Shown: positions 1-10,676 of the stretch, piece by piece | Numbering within the stretch: the stretch's first letter is position 1 | Layout: the number at the start of each line of letters is the position of its first letter | NCBI GenBank assembly: GCA_946902985.2 | Contig: OX336389.2 | Span: forward strand, 168,340,704 to 168,404,703 | DNA length: 64,000 nt | From: Meconema thalassinum | Lineage: Eukaryota > Arthropoda > Insecta > Orthoptera > Tettigoniidae | Reading direction: 5' to 3' | Position numbers and translations under genes: made by a program | The notes under the pieces: generated by a model | The model's input: the letters and a program-made list of their open reading frames with translations, nothing else | Told to the model about the DNA's origin: nothing | The model's database searches: none

Positions 1-612
1 TCGCCACCCACCCTTAAACTTAATTTCACCTTTAACAGCATTCCTATCCCTGAACTCAATCAGCTCAAATACCTCGGCATCACCTTGCAAAGCAAACTCC
101 TCTGGAACCTTCATTTCGACTCAGTTTACAAACGATCCCTTACCCGTCTCCGTATTCTTGGTCTCCTCACCGGCAAGACATGGGGCCTGAGGCCTCATCA
201 AATCCTAACCCTCTACAAAACCTTCGCCCGCCCGGTCTTCACCTACGCCTCCCTCGCCTGGCTTACCGCCCATCCCCGCCATTACTTCCATCTCCAAACC
301 CTTGATCGCCACGCTGTCTGCATTGCCTATCACTGCAAACTTGATACCCCCTACGCCACTCTCAACTCCATTATCACCTTTTCTCCCATTCTTGCTCATA
401 TTCACTCCCTCTGCTATTCCTACCTCACCCGCGCTCGTTGCCTCCATTCCCCTCAACCTTTTGAAGCTCTCGATCTCTCCCCCTTTGCTACTTCCATTTT
501 AAACCTTTCACATACTCCAGCAACTTATTCCCCCCACATTTTGATTAATCCCCCCAGCTCCCGTTCTCTGCACTGGTCAATCTCCAGATTGCACATATAC
601 TACTCTTTTTAG
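1..612 (+). pseudogene. Jockey-like LINE reverse transcriptase, C-terminal part (cut by window start)
   Basis: The frame is open from base 1 to a TAG at 610-612, so the true start lies outside the window. Translation shows the KYLGITL motif just before residue 30, then a long helical thumb region and the LYKTFARPVFTYASLAW motif around residues 85-100. This arrangement is typical of the C-terminal reverse transcriptase/thumb region of Jockey-clade non-LTR retrotransposons, which copy their RNA into DNA at a nicked chromosomal target. No frameshift or stop is seen in the visible 203 codons, so this copy may be young. The catalytic FADD box would lie upstream and cannot be checked. It is C-rich compared with its surroundings. 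The clade assignment is by motif memory only; R1 or CR1 relatives are possible. Confidence 0.72.
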
Positions 613-1040
613 GCTGTGGGGTTTACTGTCAGCTCCCACTTTGATACTGCAGGCACCACAAGTGCCGCCTATTTTATTAGTTTCTCTTTTCTAGCACTCT
701 TCCTTCCATAGTTCTTACCATCGTTCATGCTTTACTTACTCCGTCCCCCTACTGCTTTCTCTTTACAACTGTATGCTAGTCTCCGGAACGGCTCTACGCC
801 TCCAGATCGTCACTCTTACTTTTGCCAGTGTTTCTATCAAGTTTCCCAGATTTCTACGTGTGATGCGTGTGCTTTTCTTTGTGTTTTGTTTAAATTTTGT
901 CAGTGCAATGCACAAATCAGACATTCCATAAACATTATCACCTGAACTGCTTCACTTATTATTTTATGTTTTGCCTTTTGTATTGTGCCCACATACTCAG
1001 TGTTTTTCTACTGTATCTTGTTTCAATCAATAAACGGGGC
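613..1040 (+). other. Probable LINE 3' UTR with poly(A) signal
   Basis: This non-coding stretch follows directly on the LINE stop codon. An AATAAA hexamer at 1029-1034 is the only good polyadenylation signal. No poly(A) tail follows, so the exact 3' end is not fixed. The 250 bases after it, to the SINE near 1299, hold nothing I recognise. Confidence 0.4.
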
Positions 1041-1298
1041 TACGTGGAGTGAGGTCCTGGTGGGTGGTGCGTGGGTCTCGTCCGGGGGAGGGTCACCTTG
1101 CGGTTCGAGTTTTCTCTGCGCCAGGTTTTTCTCTATTCTGCCCTCCACTTCATATGCCTAGCATATTTCTATTAATATTCCTCTTTTCTCTTATCCCCCC
1201 TCTTCTCTGGCACAAGCGTTCCTCGTTGAGCTGGGTGTCCGCTCCTTCCCGATTTCCGGGCTGGGGAATGAAACAACTCCTCTGAACTGATTGAACGT

Positions 1299-1552
1299 TG
1301 AGTCATTTTGTCCCGTGTACTTGTGTGTGTGATTTTGTCTGATAATCTGTGTAATTGTGATGGCTGTAACATTGTGTGCATTTGAAATTCAGTTGAGGAT
1401 TAGGAAGGAGGCGGCCGTGAGTTTATGTTAAGTATCATCCCGGCATTCGCCTGGAGTGAGAAACAACCACAGAAAAGCACTTCCAGGATGGCTGAGGTGG
1501 GAATCGAACCCGCCTCATCTCAGTATTACCTCTCGAGGCTGAGCGTACTCCG
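1299..1552 (-). mobile_element. SINE family A, 5'-truncated
   Basis: Read on the minus strand this is a tRNA-derived short retroposon. The sequence GGGAATCGAACCC near 1499-1511 is the reverse complement of a pol III B box (GGTTCGATTCC). It is followed on the minus strand by the family core (GGTTTCCC-like block, then a GCCGGGATGGT-like block). The first tRNA-like head is missing: the copy stops at 1552 against a TA microsatellite. Identified by comparison with the complete copies at 2279-2664 and 21287-21745. Confidence 0.75.
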
Positions 1553-1553
1553 T

Positions 1554-1583
1554 TTATATATATACATATATATATATATATAT
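1554..1583. repeat. (TA)n microsatellite
   Basis: An almost pure TA run with one C interruption, adjoining the truncated SINE. Confidence 0.9.
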
Positions 1584-2278
1584 TTTCTTGATTCTTAACT
1601 TTGTACAGATAAAACTATACTTTTATTAAAAATGATAATTTCTCTTTTTCACAGACAACGAATACTAGCGCTGTGCGTCACGCCGTCACGCACACAGATC
1701 GCAAAGAAGGCGGTCGGGCGAGCGCAGGAGACGGACGGTATTACCTTCTTCTGAATAACCCTTTGTCACGCAGAACACACCAAAATCAGAATGAACTATA
1801 CCATGAAGGTGGATGTCATCCGGTGAAACTAAAACCACTTGCCAATGAACAGAGCAGCGTTTCATTGGGCCAGCTGGATCATCACGGACATGGATCGATT
1901 GGCTAAAGATGACGATTCAATGGTTAATAACCGAGAACAAACAAAATCATCATTTGAATAGATTAAACAATTAGCTGTGCGGATATTTTAACAGATTAAT
2001 TACTCAATTCAGTTAACCACTTGATCTAGTTAACCATGCACGTTATTAACCGGTTAATGAGTTTATATTGAAATCGCAGGTATGAATCGAGTAGTTCCTC
2101 AATTGAGAGCTCTAATGTGCCAGTCTTAAAAGTGTATTTTGTTGCTAATTCATTGTCATCAGCCCCGTATAATTGTATGTGGGTTGAATTTTGTCTGATG
2201 ACGTGTGCTTTTGTGGTAATTTCACTAGTTGGTAATTGTAGGTAATTAATTATTAGAGCCGAAAACTAGGATAGGTAG
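1584..2278. other. No gene recognised
   Basis: Mostly AT-rich unique-looking DNA. A short CpG-richer patch at about 1668-1740 contains an open frame with no recognisable domain. The stretch from about 1960 to 2060 is rich in TTAAC/GTTAA words. Confidence 0.5.
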
Positions 2279-2664
2279 TTGATGTTATTTAATTTGAGGG
2301 GCTTGGACATCGTGGTCATTTAGCCCCTTGCACTTGGGTGTATATATAATTGTCGAATAGCCTGTAGCAGTATGAGTTTTTGTAGTTCAGGTGAGAATTG
2401 AGAAGGTGCGGCCGTGGCCTTAGGTTAGGAACTATTCCGGCACTTGCCTGGAGTATGAGTGGGAAACCATAGAGATCCATTTCCAGGGTGGCTGAGATGG
2501 GAATTGAACCAACCTGTTCTTAGTTTTGTCTCATGAGGCTGAGTGTACCCCATTCCAGCCCTCATACCAGAATTAAATTCCTTGGCAGAGCCGTGAATCG
2601 AACCTGAATCTCAGGGACGATAGCCAAGAATGCTAGTCACTGCGCCACGAAGTGAACATGACTT
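2279..2664 (-). mobile_element. SINE family A, near full length
   Basis: On the minus strand it starts with a tRNA-like head: an A-box-like TGGCGCAGTGA and a B-box-like GGTTCGATTCA near 2592-2656. A second B-box-like motif follows (reverse complement of GGGAATTGAACC, near 2498-2509), so the element is a tandem of two tRNA-related units. Then come the GGTTTCCC core block, the TTAACCTAAGGCCACGGCCGC-like block, and a tail reading on the plus strand as GGGGCTTGGACATCGTGGTC. The same order recurs in at least five other copies in this window. Confidence 0.82.
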
Positions 2665-2739
2665 GTTTTCCCGCCTAATGTAATTGGGCACAATTTGCGT
2701 TGACCGACTGGAAAGCTTTCTTCAATAGAATTAGGCAAC

Positions 2740-3440
2740 ACTGAAAATGGGTTCTATTAGTCTACTTCAATTCATGTTTTAAGAATACACCCAACCAGCA
2801 ATGTGACTGTGTGGCGTCACTGTTCCTTTACCTTGGTCATAGGAATCACTTTACAAGGTTCTACAATACTATTAACTTTCGTTATTATAACTTCAAAATA
2901 CTTTGAGTTACTCGTCATCATATTCCATATTTTCAAGATGGCCGCTGCACATTGTATTTAGTGTATTATTTTTATGGCTTATTCAGCAAGTATGGTACTT
3001 ATATCTTACTAAATTTCATTTTAATTCCGATTTATTTATTATTACCTTTTAATAGTAGCCTACCCCAGTCACCATTTTGGAAACTGGGACGCACTGTTAT
3101 TTTGTTTTGGGCACAAGAAGCTACATATAATGTTATTCCTTATCACTAATTATCGTTATCTTAGCTATAAAACATGAAGAGTTATATTATGAAAATTCAT
3201 GATGGCCGCTGCGTGCTATATTCAGTGTGATACATTTATCACTAACGCTATCGACGTCTCTTGAATAATACTCCTCTCCTGCCATGTTTTTCTTAATTGT
3301 GCAAGTATATCCTGAGTTACTAATTTGTAGATTTTAATAGTACGCCTACCCGCCATCTTGAATTTATGGAATCACTGTCCCTTTGCCTTGGCCATGACGA
3401 ATAGAATACATAGTTTTATCACTGACCAAGTTCAAGCGCT
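2740..3440. repeat. Satellite N, about 2 degenerate monomers (~265-300 bp)
   Basis: The block TTTCAAGATGGCCGCTG occurs at about 2931 and again, diverged, near 3202, followed each time by a TATATTCAGTGTGAT-like phrase and a CTTTGCCTTGGTCAT-like phrase. The same unit forms the larger array at 14290-15960. The gap between the two arrays holds the copia insertion and other SINEs. Monomers are old and of variable length. Confidence 0.65.
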
Positions 3441-3507
3441 CCCCGCACAGTGGCGCTAGTGAAGGAATACACAAACACTACGAGATCAGCTGATTAAATG
3501 CAGATAC

Positions 3508-3826
3508 CGACAGTAGTGGCTACGCGGGCTAAAGCGCTGCGTTAGGTCAAGGGGCCAAGCTCTCTGCTGACTCGGTAGACGCGTGGGTTTGAGCCCCACC
3601 GTCGGCTGTCCTTGAAATGGTTTTCCGTGGTTTCCCATTTTCAACACCAAGCAAATGCTGGGACAGTGCCTTCTGACAGGCCACGGCCGCTTCCTTCCAC
3701 ATCCTTGCCCAGTTTCATTCATCTTCATCCATTCCATCTCTAATCCCGACGCGCAGGTCGCCCACGGGCGTCGACTAGAAAGACCTGCACTCGGCCTCTC
3801 AGGAGGCTACACGACAAAAAAAAATG
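3508..3826 (+). mobile_element. SINE family B
   Basis: The head has A-box-like (TGGCTACGCGGGC, 3515-3527) and B-box-like (GGTTTGAGCCC, about 3587) motifs. The central block TGGTTTTCCGTGGTTTCCC (3618-3636) followed by GCAAATGCTGGGACAGT is shared with families A, E, G and I. The 3' end (CGCCCACGGGCGTCGACTAG through GGAGGCTACACGAC then A-run) is the same as that of family D at 18720-18958 and of the fragment at 53676-53733. Confidence 0.78.
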
Positions 3827-3957
3827 CAGGTTACACTGATTACAACACAACACCAAATTGGTTGTTTGTTTAGACTTAAAAATAATACTGACAGGGAGTC
3901 AGTTCCCTTGTAGAAATATTATGGGGTTTGAAGCCATATTTCAGTGTTGCCTTAGTA

Positions 3958-4017
3958 AACAAAAGTTTGGTGCTTTTCAGTCGGTCAACACGACTGAAAA
4001 GCACCAAATTTTTGTTT
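3958..4017. repeat. Long near-perfect hairpin
   Basis: TTTGGTGCTTTTCAGTCG at 3966-3983 is followed, after a 7-base spacer, by its exact reverse complement at 3991-4008. Pairing continues outward with one mismatch through AAAAG/TTTTT to about 28 bp. It may be the centre of a foldback MITE, but I see no defined outer ends. Confidence 0.8.
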
Positions 4018-4404
4018 TATGTAGAAATATCTTTTTACTTTATTAAGATAAAACGATATCTTATCAACAGTATTATTACAGGTAATGCCGCCAACTTGGT
4101 AAGAATGTTGGTAAATTACCGATAGGATTACATGGTGCAGATCGTCCTCATATACAGTGTTACGCACCACAAAAAGCGAAATCAGTATTATGCGTTACAT
4201 TATTTTAAGCGGAACTTGTCATTTGAGCTCATAAAACAGACACCAGACTGCATATAACACTGACACATTTCTCAAATGAAGTAATTTTCTCACCAAAACT
4301 AGCTCGTGGCCACTTTCGATAGTTTACGAGCAGACTTAGCAGATTTCCGAGTTTGAAGATATTTACGGATTTCTCTCGTTCTGGAGAAGAGGAGTTGTCT
4401 GTTG

Positions 4405-4506
4405 TTGCTTATTTTAGGAGCTTTGCTACATCGTGGTTATGTAGCCCTGTGTACTTGGGAGTGTGTGGAATTTGAGTGATAACCGGTGTTATTTCGATGG
4501 CTGTAC
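4405..4506 (-). mobile_element. SINE family A, 3' part, separated by the copia insertion
   Basis: This carries the family A tail (reading on the plus strand TACATCGTGGTTATGTAGCC, then GATAACCGG and CGATGGCTGTAC). It breaks exactly at the 5' LTR of the copia element. The rest of the same SINE continues at 13512 beyond the 3' LTR, with TGTAC duplicated at both junctions. Confidence 0.78.
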
Positions 4507-4724
4507 TGTTAGAAATATGGAACCCAACAACCGATCTTTGGTTTGAATTAAGCGCCAAGAAGCGCGACGCCCTTGGTGGCGGTTTTAGTTTCTATAATGT
4601 TCTTGTTGATTCTTTTGTCTTCATATTTATATTACACCTGTATGTGACGTAGTAAGTTAGTTCGTATTAAAAGTTTATCCTGCATATACGCCCAGTCGTC
4701 ATTCTTCCGCCATTTACTCCAACA
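4507..4724 (+). repeat. 5' LTR of the copia element
   Basis: 218 bp, TG...CA termini. Similar along its length to 13290-13506, with scattered substitutions (for example CCGATCTTTGG against CTGACTTTGAT). The visible divergence suggests an old insertion. Confidence 0.92.
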
Positions 4725-4741
4725 GGTTATGGGCCCAGGAT
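4725..4741 (+). promoter_or_regulatory. Primer-binding site of the copia element
   Basis: GGTTATGGGCCCAGGA follows the 5' LTR immediately. From memory, it resembles the site used by copia-type elements, which prime from an internal part of initiator tRNA-Met. The match to this host's tRNA was not checked. Confidence 0.6.
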
Positions 4742-4825
4742 CATTGTCAACTGTATAGTTTACTGACCAGTGTGGTTCTATTTGAATGAACAAAACTGTG
4801 ATTGCGCGCAATAAGTGCGTGCATC

Positions 4826-5812
4826 ATGGCGGAATACAGCACCAGTTCTCTTTATAACTTCGAGAAACTGAAGGGGAGAGAATAGTAAATTGACTGGCGT
4901 TTCCAGATGATGAATTATCTTATGCACCATGATCTTTGGAAGTGCATGTCTGGTTATGCAGAAGATGATAAAACGGGCGTAGAGGTTAAGATACGGCGCG
5001 ACGAACATGCCTTGTACAAGATTAACCTTATGGTGGAAAAGAGTGTTTTTCCGTACGTCGTGGAAGCAAAAACGGCGAAAGCAGCATTGAATTCACTTGA
5101 GATGGCATATGAAGATAAAGGTGCCGACAGGCACATATGAATTCTTCGCCAACTGCTTATCACCAAGCTTGAACAATTCAAGACTTTGGGAGAATATGTC
5201 ACCACAGTTTTGGGGCTCTCCCAGCGGCTGACAACAGTTAAAAAAACACTTGATGATGAATTTCTAAGTGCCTTGTTCTTGCAGGGACTACGTGATGACT
5301 ATGAACCTATGATCATGGCATTCGAAAATTCAGGCGCAGAGTTGACTAGTGACTTTGTGAAATGTAAACTGCTACAGGAAGACAAACGCAGCTCTAGCAA
5401 AGAAACAGCATTATACACTAACAGGAGTGGATTCAGGAATAATAAACCCAAGAAACCGTTCAGTTAGAACTGCCGCAAACCTGGTCACAGGAAACAAGAT
5501 TGCAAAAACCAAAACAAGACAGCAACACATCAAGCAGATGCCAAGTCACTAGAGAAGAAAGAAGAAAATAAAAAGGGTAGGGCTCTGCTCACAGCACTTG
5601 GAGTTGATACCCACCCAGCAGACAGCTGGTACATGAACTTCGCAGCCTCCAAACACATGACTGGTAGAGTAGATTGGATGTCAAAGTTTGATGATAAAAT
5701 GGAGGTTGGATATGAAGTCACCGTAGCAAATGATTGTAAACTGTATTGTGGCAGCATAGGTGATGTTCCATTACAAGCAAATGTTTTTACAAAGGTGTGC
5801 GATGTTATGTAT
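4826..5812 (+). pseudogene. copia gag and start of protease (broken)
   Basis: One reading frame from ATG 4826 holds the whole region but is interrupted by in-frame stops at 4883, 4886, 5138 and 5465. The N-terminus (NFEKLKGRE ... DWRFQM) and LVEKS/LQGLRDDYEPM segments match the copia gag (UBN2-type) domain. Near 5460-5500 is a decayed CCHC zinc knuckle: the first Cys codon reads AGT (Ser), the next codon is a stop, and the remaining C..GH....C residues (NCRKPGHRKQDC) survive. Around 5629 the protease motif that should read D-S-G-A is NFAA, so the catalytic Asp is lost. The frame then runs into the TGTACCCG end of the inserted element at 5813. The role of the intact protein would be capsid formation and polyprotein cleavage. 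Confidence 0.88.
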
Positions 5813-8800
5813 TGTACCCGTTCGTCCAGGGGATGCGATGACCCATCTGCTATTACATCGCATTCCTGGAGTTCCAGGACAGAGCGGAGTTAAATGAACC
5901 TCTAGTCAAATAAGGAATGTGTCGGAAATTCAGCTGAGTTATCGAAAAAGCAGTGGGTAACACGAGACAAAGTATCTCTAGGGTCGTTACGGGCTTAAGT
6001 TTAATAAAAAAATGCAAATATAAATGGGCGCCATCAACTGAATTCCTAGCAAACCACCTCCATTCCTGGTTAAGCCTTACTCAAGACAAGGAAAGAAAAA
6101 GGAAAATCACACCATCACCAGATCACAACTAAGATAAAAACAAATTTATTTCACTTTGATAGTCAGACAGACATTTTAAATATTCATCCTACCTGAGAGT
6201 ATGGTCGAATGCCAACGTTAAATTGTCATTGTCCAAAAATCGAACCATCTCTTTTCTAATCAAAAATATTTCATCCACATAAAACAGAAAAATCTCCTAA
6301 AGTTCTCTTGGGTTCTCAGGATCACTGTAGCACTATGTCTTTCGTCACTGACATTTGTGATACCTGAGACCTAATTTCTCTTTAATTTAACATCATGAAT
6401 GTGGATTTGAAAAAGTTATTAATCTGTCTAAACATACACATATTATAATCACATATTTTAAATATCACGCAATTTATGGCTTGCATGGCATAATTTAAAT
6501 GTTGAACATGTTAGTAAAATGCTCCTGAACATTGAATAATTAATTTACACTATTTACATTGTCATTAATACATTCTTGTTTGTGAATTACAGAAAATTCA
6601 CGGCTCATTGGTCATCATTATCATCATCATCAAAATTAAATATTTCTCACATTAATTCTCATTTCAAAATTCAACATATTCCTGTCAGAATCATCAACTC
6701 ATCACCATTAAATCATTTAAATGAAAATTATTATCATCACTTCATTATGCTTTCTAATTATTCACACAATCTTATTTTATCATCTTCCTCAGATTAAATC
6801 ATCTTAAATCATCAATACAAATTGTTTAATTCCTCAACTCAAGTTGCAATTCCTCAAATTATATCTCAATTAAATTTATTTTAATTCCATATAAATTCAT
6901 TAATCATCAGCTTCCTTAATTAATTATCACCTTCTAATTCAGTTATTCATCATCTATCCAATCATCTATTAATTTACTTAAGTCAGTTTATTTATCCAAT
7001 CTTCAATTCATCCATTTATTTAATTCATTGATTTATTCCAAAATTTAATTTATCAATTTATTTAAATTTTATTCTTCTGGTTATTTAGATTTTCATTATT
7101 TCATCTAGTCATTCTGATTTTTATTTCATTAGGTCAGATCATTAATATGCTTAAATTTCAGATTATTATTTCATTAATTATTATTCTCAGAAAATTTTGT
7201 ATTATCAACTTTATTTATTTGTTTAATTTCCTAACAAATTGTTTAATATGGTTTATAGAACGTTGTCTTACAGTTTTATCACTTCCAAGTTATATCTCGT
7301 ATTTAATTTTCATGCCAAAAATATTATTGCCTTCACGACATCACGTTGGATCTGACTATCCACAACGACATTATATATCCTCAATTCTTCAAATATCACA
7401 TTTGAATACAACAATTATTCCACAAAAACTCCATAAATATTCAGCACATACAGCATGAATCTCAACAATTACGCTAGACTGGGTTCGACAACCTCATGTC
7501 TGCTTCAAAATGCATTCGCAACATTGCAACTTCCACTTGGCAACTTCCACAAAATGCCTATCACAAACTTCACTTAACCATGTTGCATGATCTACAAAAA
7601 ATATATAACTGGCTTCAAATTATCAACGCACACAATCTCCAATAACTGTAATTACTCTGATCACATCTAGACAACTTCTTAAACAATTGGAAAAAATATT
7701 ACCTTAGTAATTCAATATCTGCTTTCAAATAGCATACATTCTCTTACAATTCTCATAATTCACATCACAGAAAAACACCAATGTGTTATAATCTCTCATA
7801 TCAAAATCCGCAATACTGATCTGCCTTAAAATAAATCTGACCATTAATGATTCATCTTACAAGATTCAATTACTTTAAATCCTTCTCAAAGGTATCAAAC
7901 TCAATTATAAAAATCATCAAAAGCATCAGCTGTACCAGCTGTTAAACTGAAAGTACTCTTAAAAGAGTAAAGCAACAAAATATTGGATTGGCAAACAAGA
8001 ATTACAAAATGTAACCCTGCTGACATTTATCTGTACTTTATTTAACAAAATTTCGACTGATATGTGACTAGTAGTTCCTTGTTTGATTCACTTACAATCT
8101 CATGTACACTCGGATGATAAAAATGAGTCCCTCAATGGCAAGTAAGATGAGTAACCACCGTACAATCGTATAAATACGAAAGACCTCGCCCCGTCGACTA
8201 AAATGATAGTGCCCTAAACGATGGGTAAGATGAGTAACCACCATACAATCGTATAAATACGAAAGACCCCATCTCGAAGACTATATGAGTGAATGTACCA
8301 GATAGGAATCAACAAGTCTCTAGTTGTCATATAAAAGCGATATTCATTCACTAAAGTGAATAACATCTTAATATCTCCAAACAATCCAATGGAAAAAATC
8401 CCTACTGATGAATAATACACACTCGCTAGTATGCAATGAACTGACGAAGTAATTTTAGATAATCAATTGCAGATCACGAGTTCTAAATACTCGTCACACA
8501 AAAAAACTATTCATGAAAAATATCCTTACTGGAAAAATGTCTAAAAGACCAAACATCTGCTTAATAAAGCCAACCAATGGTGAGAATATCGTATAATGAT
8601 GCCTGCCATAACATATGGTCACGCCATATTCTAGCAAAATTTCGAAGCATATAAAGTCAAACATGTCTAAACAATCGTATCACTCCTATTAGAAAAATAT
8701 ACATGTGTGCCCAGTATTCATGAAAATAATCGTATCAGAAAGTTATAACTCTTACAGTACCTTTTCATAATCAGCTGTTATTAAATTTCAAAGATCGTCG

Positions 8801-10252
8801 ATTTTCCCTATGTAATGAATTTCTCGAAAGATCGGCGTGAATATCATTCCATCCATGCAATGACGATTGCCTTCGAATTCCCATGTGAATCAGCTGGTGG
8901 ACCTCCTTCTCGTCAGGAATCGAATCCATCGCTCAGTGGTGCCATCGCGTCTCTGTCTGCGTTTACTCCAACATGATGAACTTCTGGTTATCCATAGCGG
9001 ATATTGTCCAAATCCTCACGAAAAAGTTCATAGAAACAGCGGACCCCCTATTCCTCTTCTACGTAACGCCACTGTTCTATACAATGTTCAGTTTGAGTGT
9101 TGAAAGTTCAATTTCCACAGCGGTTAAGTTTTACTTGTAGAAAATAAAATTGTTTTATCAGAGTGTCTTAGTTCATGAAACACCCTGTAGCTGTGTTCGT
9201 ACTCGGTAATTCATAACACTTCATAAGAAATAATTGCATTAATGCACGTGCTAATGTTCCTAAGTGCATATGCTTACAACATTCCGTTTGCTTAAAATTG
9301 TTAATGTTACTTGGAATGCGTTATGAAATGCATAGTCGTAATGTCATTAAGAAAAACTACGTTCATTCGAAGTTCAAAGTTGCAGTATCTCGTAACTATC
9401 TGCTTTTATAATTCAAATGCTGAATAAACGTTCTAACTCAATGTAGTAATGAAGTTCAGCTTCTGTCATAATGCTTGCGTATATAATGGGAAATAACCCG
9501 CTCGGTTTTACTACAATGCTATAATCATCTCCGCCTAAAGCTGGCCTCGCCATGTCGCTCTACTATTCTGTTCTGCGTTGAAATGCAGCTTGGAATAAAG
9601 TTCTCCAACTACTCGCAATGCTGTTTTAAAAACCCGGCCGTCTATGCTTGCTTGCTCCGTACGTCCGCCCGGTTCACTGACCTACTTGTCGTTCGCGGCT
9701 CGGTGAAGTCGAAACTGTCGCTTTCACTTTCCGTGACAGTTTCTGTTCGCTGCGCGACCTTGTACCATGCGCCAGGCGTGTGCTACTCAGCTCGACTCTC
9801 TTGCTTGGCTCACTGAGCTAGACTGACAGTGTCTGCACTGCCTCGACCCTTACCTGCCTGGTGCGATCACGTGACGTCCTCCCCACCACCGTGGTCTTGC
9901 GTCACAAATATAATCTCGAACCCCCATCATCTCGGCTATTAAGTTATAAAATAACTTAAGGGTTATCTGACTTCCTTCAAATTATTACCACATATAATGC
10001 ATGTTGTATCTCCTCTTCTAAGATGTTTAAATACCATGTTCCATATAGATCTTAATAAAGCTTCATAATTCCGTCCATAATTCCATCTGCTTGACTGCGG
10101 TCAGCGCCTTCTAAATCCTAGACCTACTACGTCATCCTGACATTCCTCTTGACTCGATCTGAGCGCTATCTTTTCTTAACTCTTCCCAAAATCTTAACTA
10201 CGGCTTAATGTCTGCTGGCGTAGCCGATAGCCTCAACTAGGTATCGGGTACA
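5813..10252 (+). mobile_element. 4.44 kb TG..CA element inserted in copia; possible giant solo LTR
   Basis: It starts TGTACCCG and ends with the exact reverse complement CGGGTACA. GTAT is duplicated on both sides (5809-5812 and 10253-10256). Removing the insert plus one GTAT rejoins the copia frame as ...MYVPNLTANLLSV, the expected family motif, so both edges are certain. TG..CA ends with a 4-bp duplication fit an LTR-type integration, making a solo LTR the best reading, though 4.4 kb is very long. A TATATAA at about 9480 and AATAAA near 10053 could mark transcription start and end. No coding region is recognisable. A long internal stretch (about 6200-7400) is AT-rich and strongly G-poor on this strand. 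A related copy seems to begin at 61159. A non-autonomous DNA transposon with 8-bp terminal repeats is the alternative. Strand is arbitrary. Confidence 0.75.
8142..8268. repeat. 43-bp direct repeat, spacing 83 bp
   Basis: GTAAGATGAGTAACCACC followed by the TACAATCGTATAAATACGAA phrase occurs at 8142-8185 and, with one change, at 8225-8268, inside the large inserted element. It contains TATAAATA-like words in both copies. Confidence 0.85.
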
Positions 10253-10256
10253 GTAT

Positions 10257-10676
10257 GTACCTAACCTTACAGCAAACTTACTCTCTGTGAACAGTATTGT
10301 TAAAAGAGTCATGTTATTGATTTGATGAAGAAGGTTGTAAAGTGTTTCAAGACAATAACTGTCAAGTTACAGGTGATGTACAATTGTTGATTGAAGAGTC
10401 AAATGGACTTTATGTCTTAATTAACTCAGGCTCTGTATGTGCAAATGCATCAGCAGTGTCTTGTGTAAGTGCTGCTTAAAATGTTTGTTAAAAAAGTTCT
10501 AATTCTAGAGAATTGTGGTACAAAAGGTTAGGCCACCTCAATCACGTGGGTATGAACTTGTTAAAAATGGTTTGGCTACTGGTTAGTTCAGTTAGTTATT
10601 GTTGTTTTAAGGGGCAGAACTACGAAGTCATCTGCCCCTTTGGCTACTGGTATTGATTTTTTGGGTGAAACCCAGC
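10257..10676 (+). pseudogene. copia pol: end of protease domain and GAG-pre-integrase (broken)
   Basis: Directly after the inserted element the frame reads VPNLTANLLSV, the conserved copia motif after protease, then shifts. A second frame gives DEEGCKVFQDNN and further typical residues. Around 10508 LWYKRLGHLNHVGMNLL is the GAG-pre-integrase signature. The frame is broken again by a 68-bp insertion (short retroposon plus target duplication) at 10583-10650. At 10677 the CVPC..EK segment, the start of the integrase zinc region, resumes. Confidence 0.85.
10571..10651. mobile_element. Short hairpin retroposon, copy 1, in copia pol
   Basis: TTTGGCTACTGGT (13 bp) is present at 10571-10583 and again at 10639-10651. 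The 55 bases between them read TTAG-rich sequence, TTGTTGTTTTAA, then a hairpin GGGGCAGA...TCTGCCCC. The same sequence, with its own target duplication, sits at 16779-16875. Deleting the insert plus one duplicate restores a continuous copia reading frame (NGLATG then the integrase zinc region, with small residual shifts). Confidence 0.82.

Noticed and set aside
5935..5960. CTGAG...CGAAAAA resembling a hammerhead core
   Set aside because: The CUGANGA box is not met and no stem II pairs.
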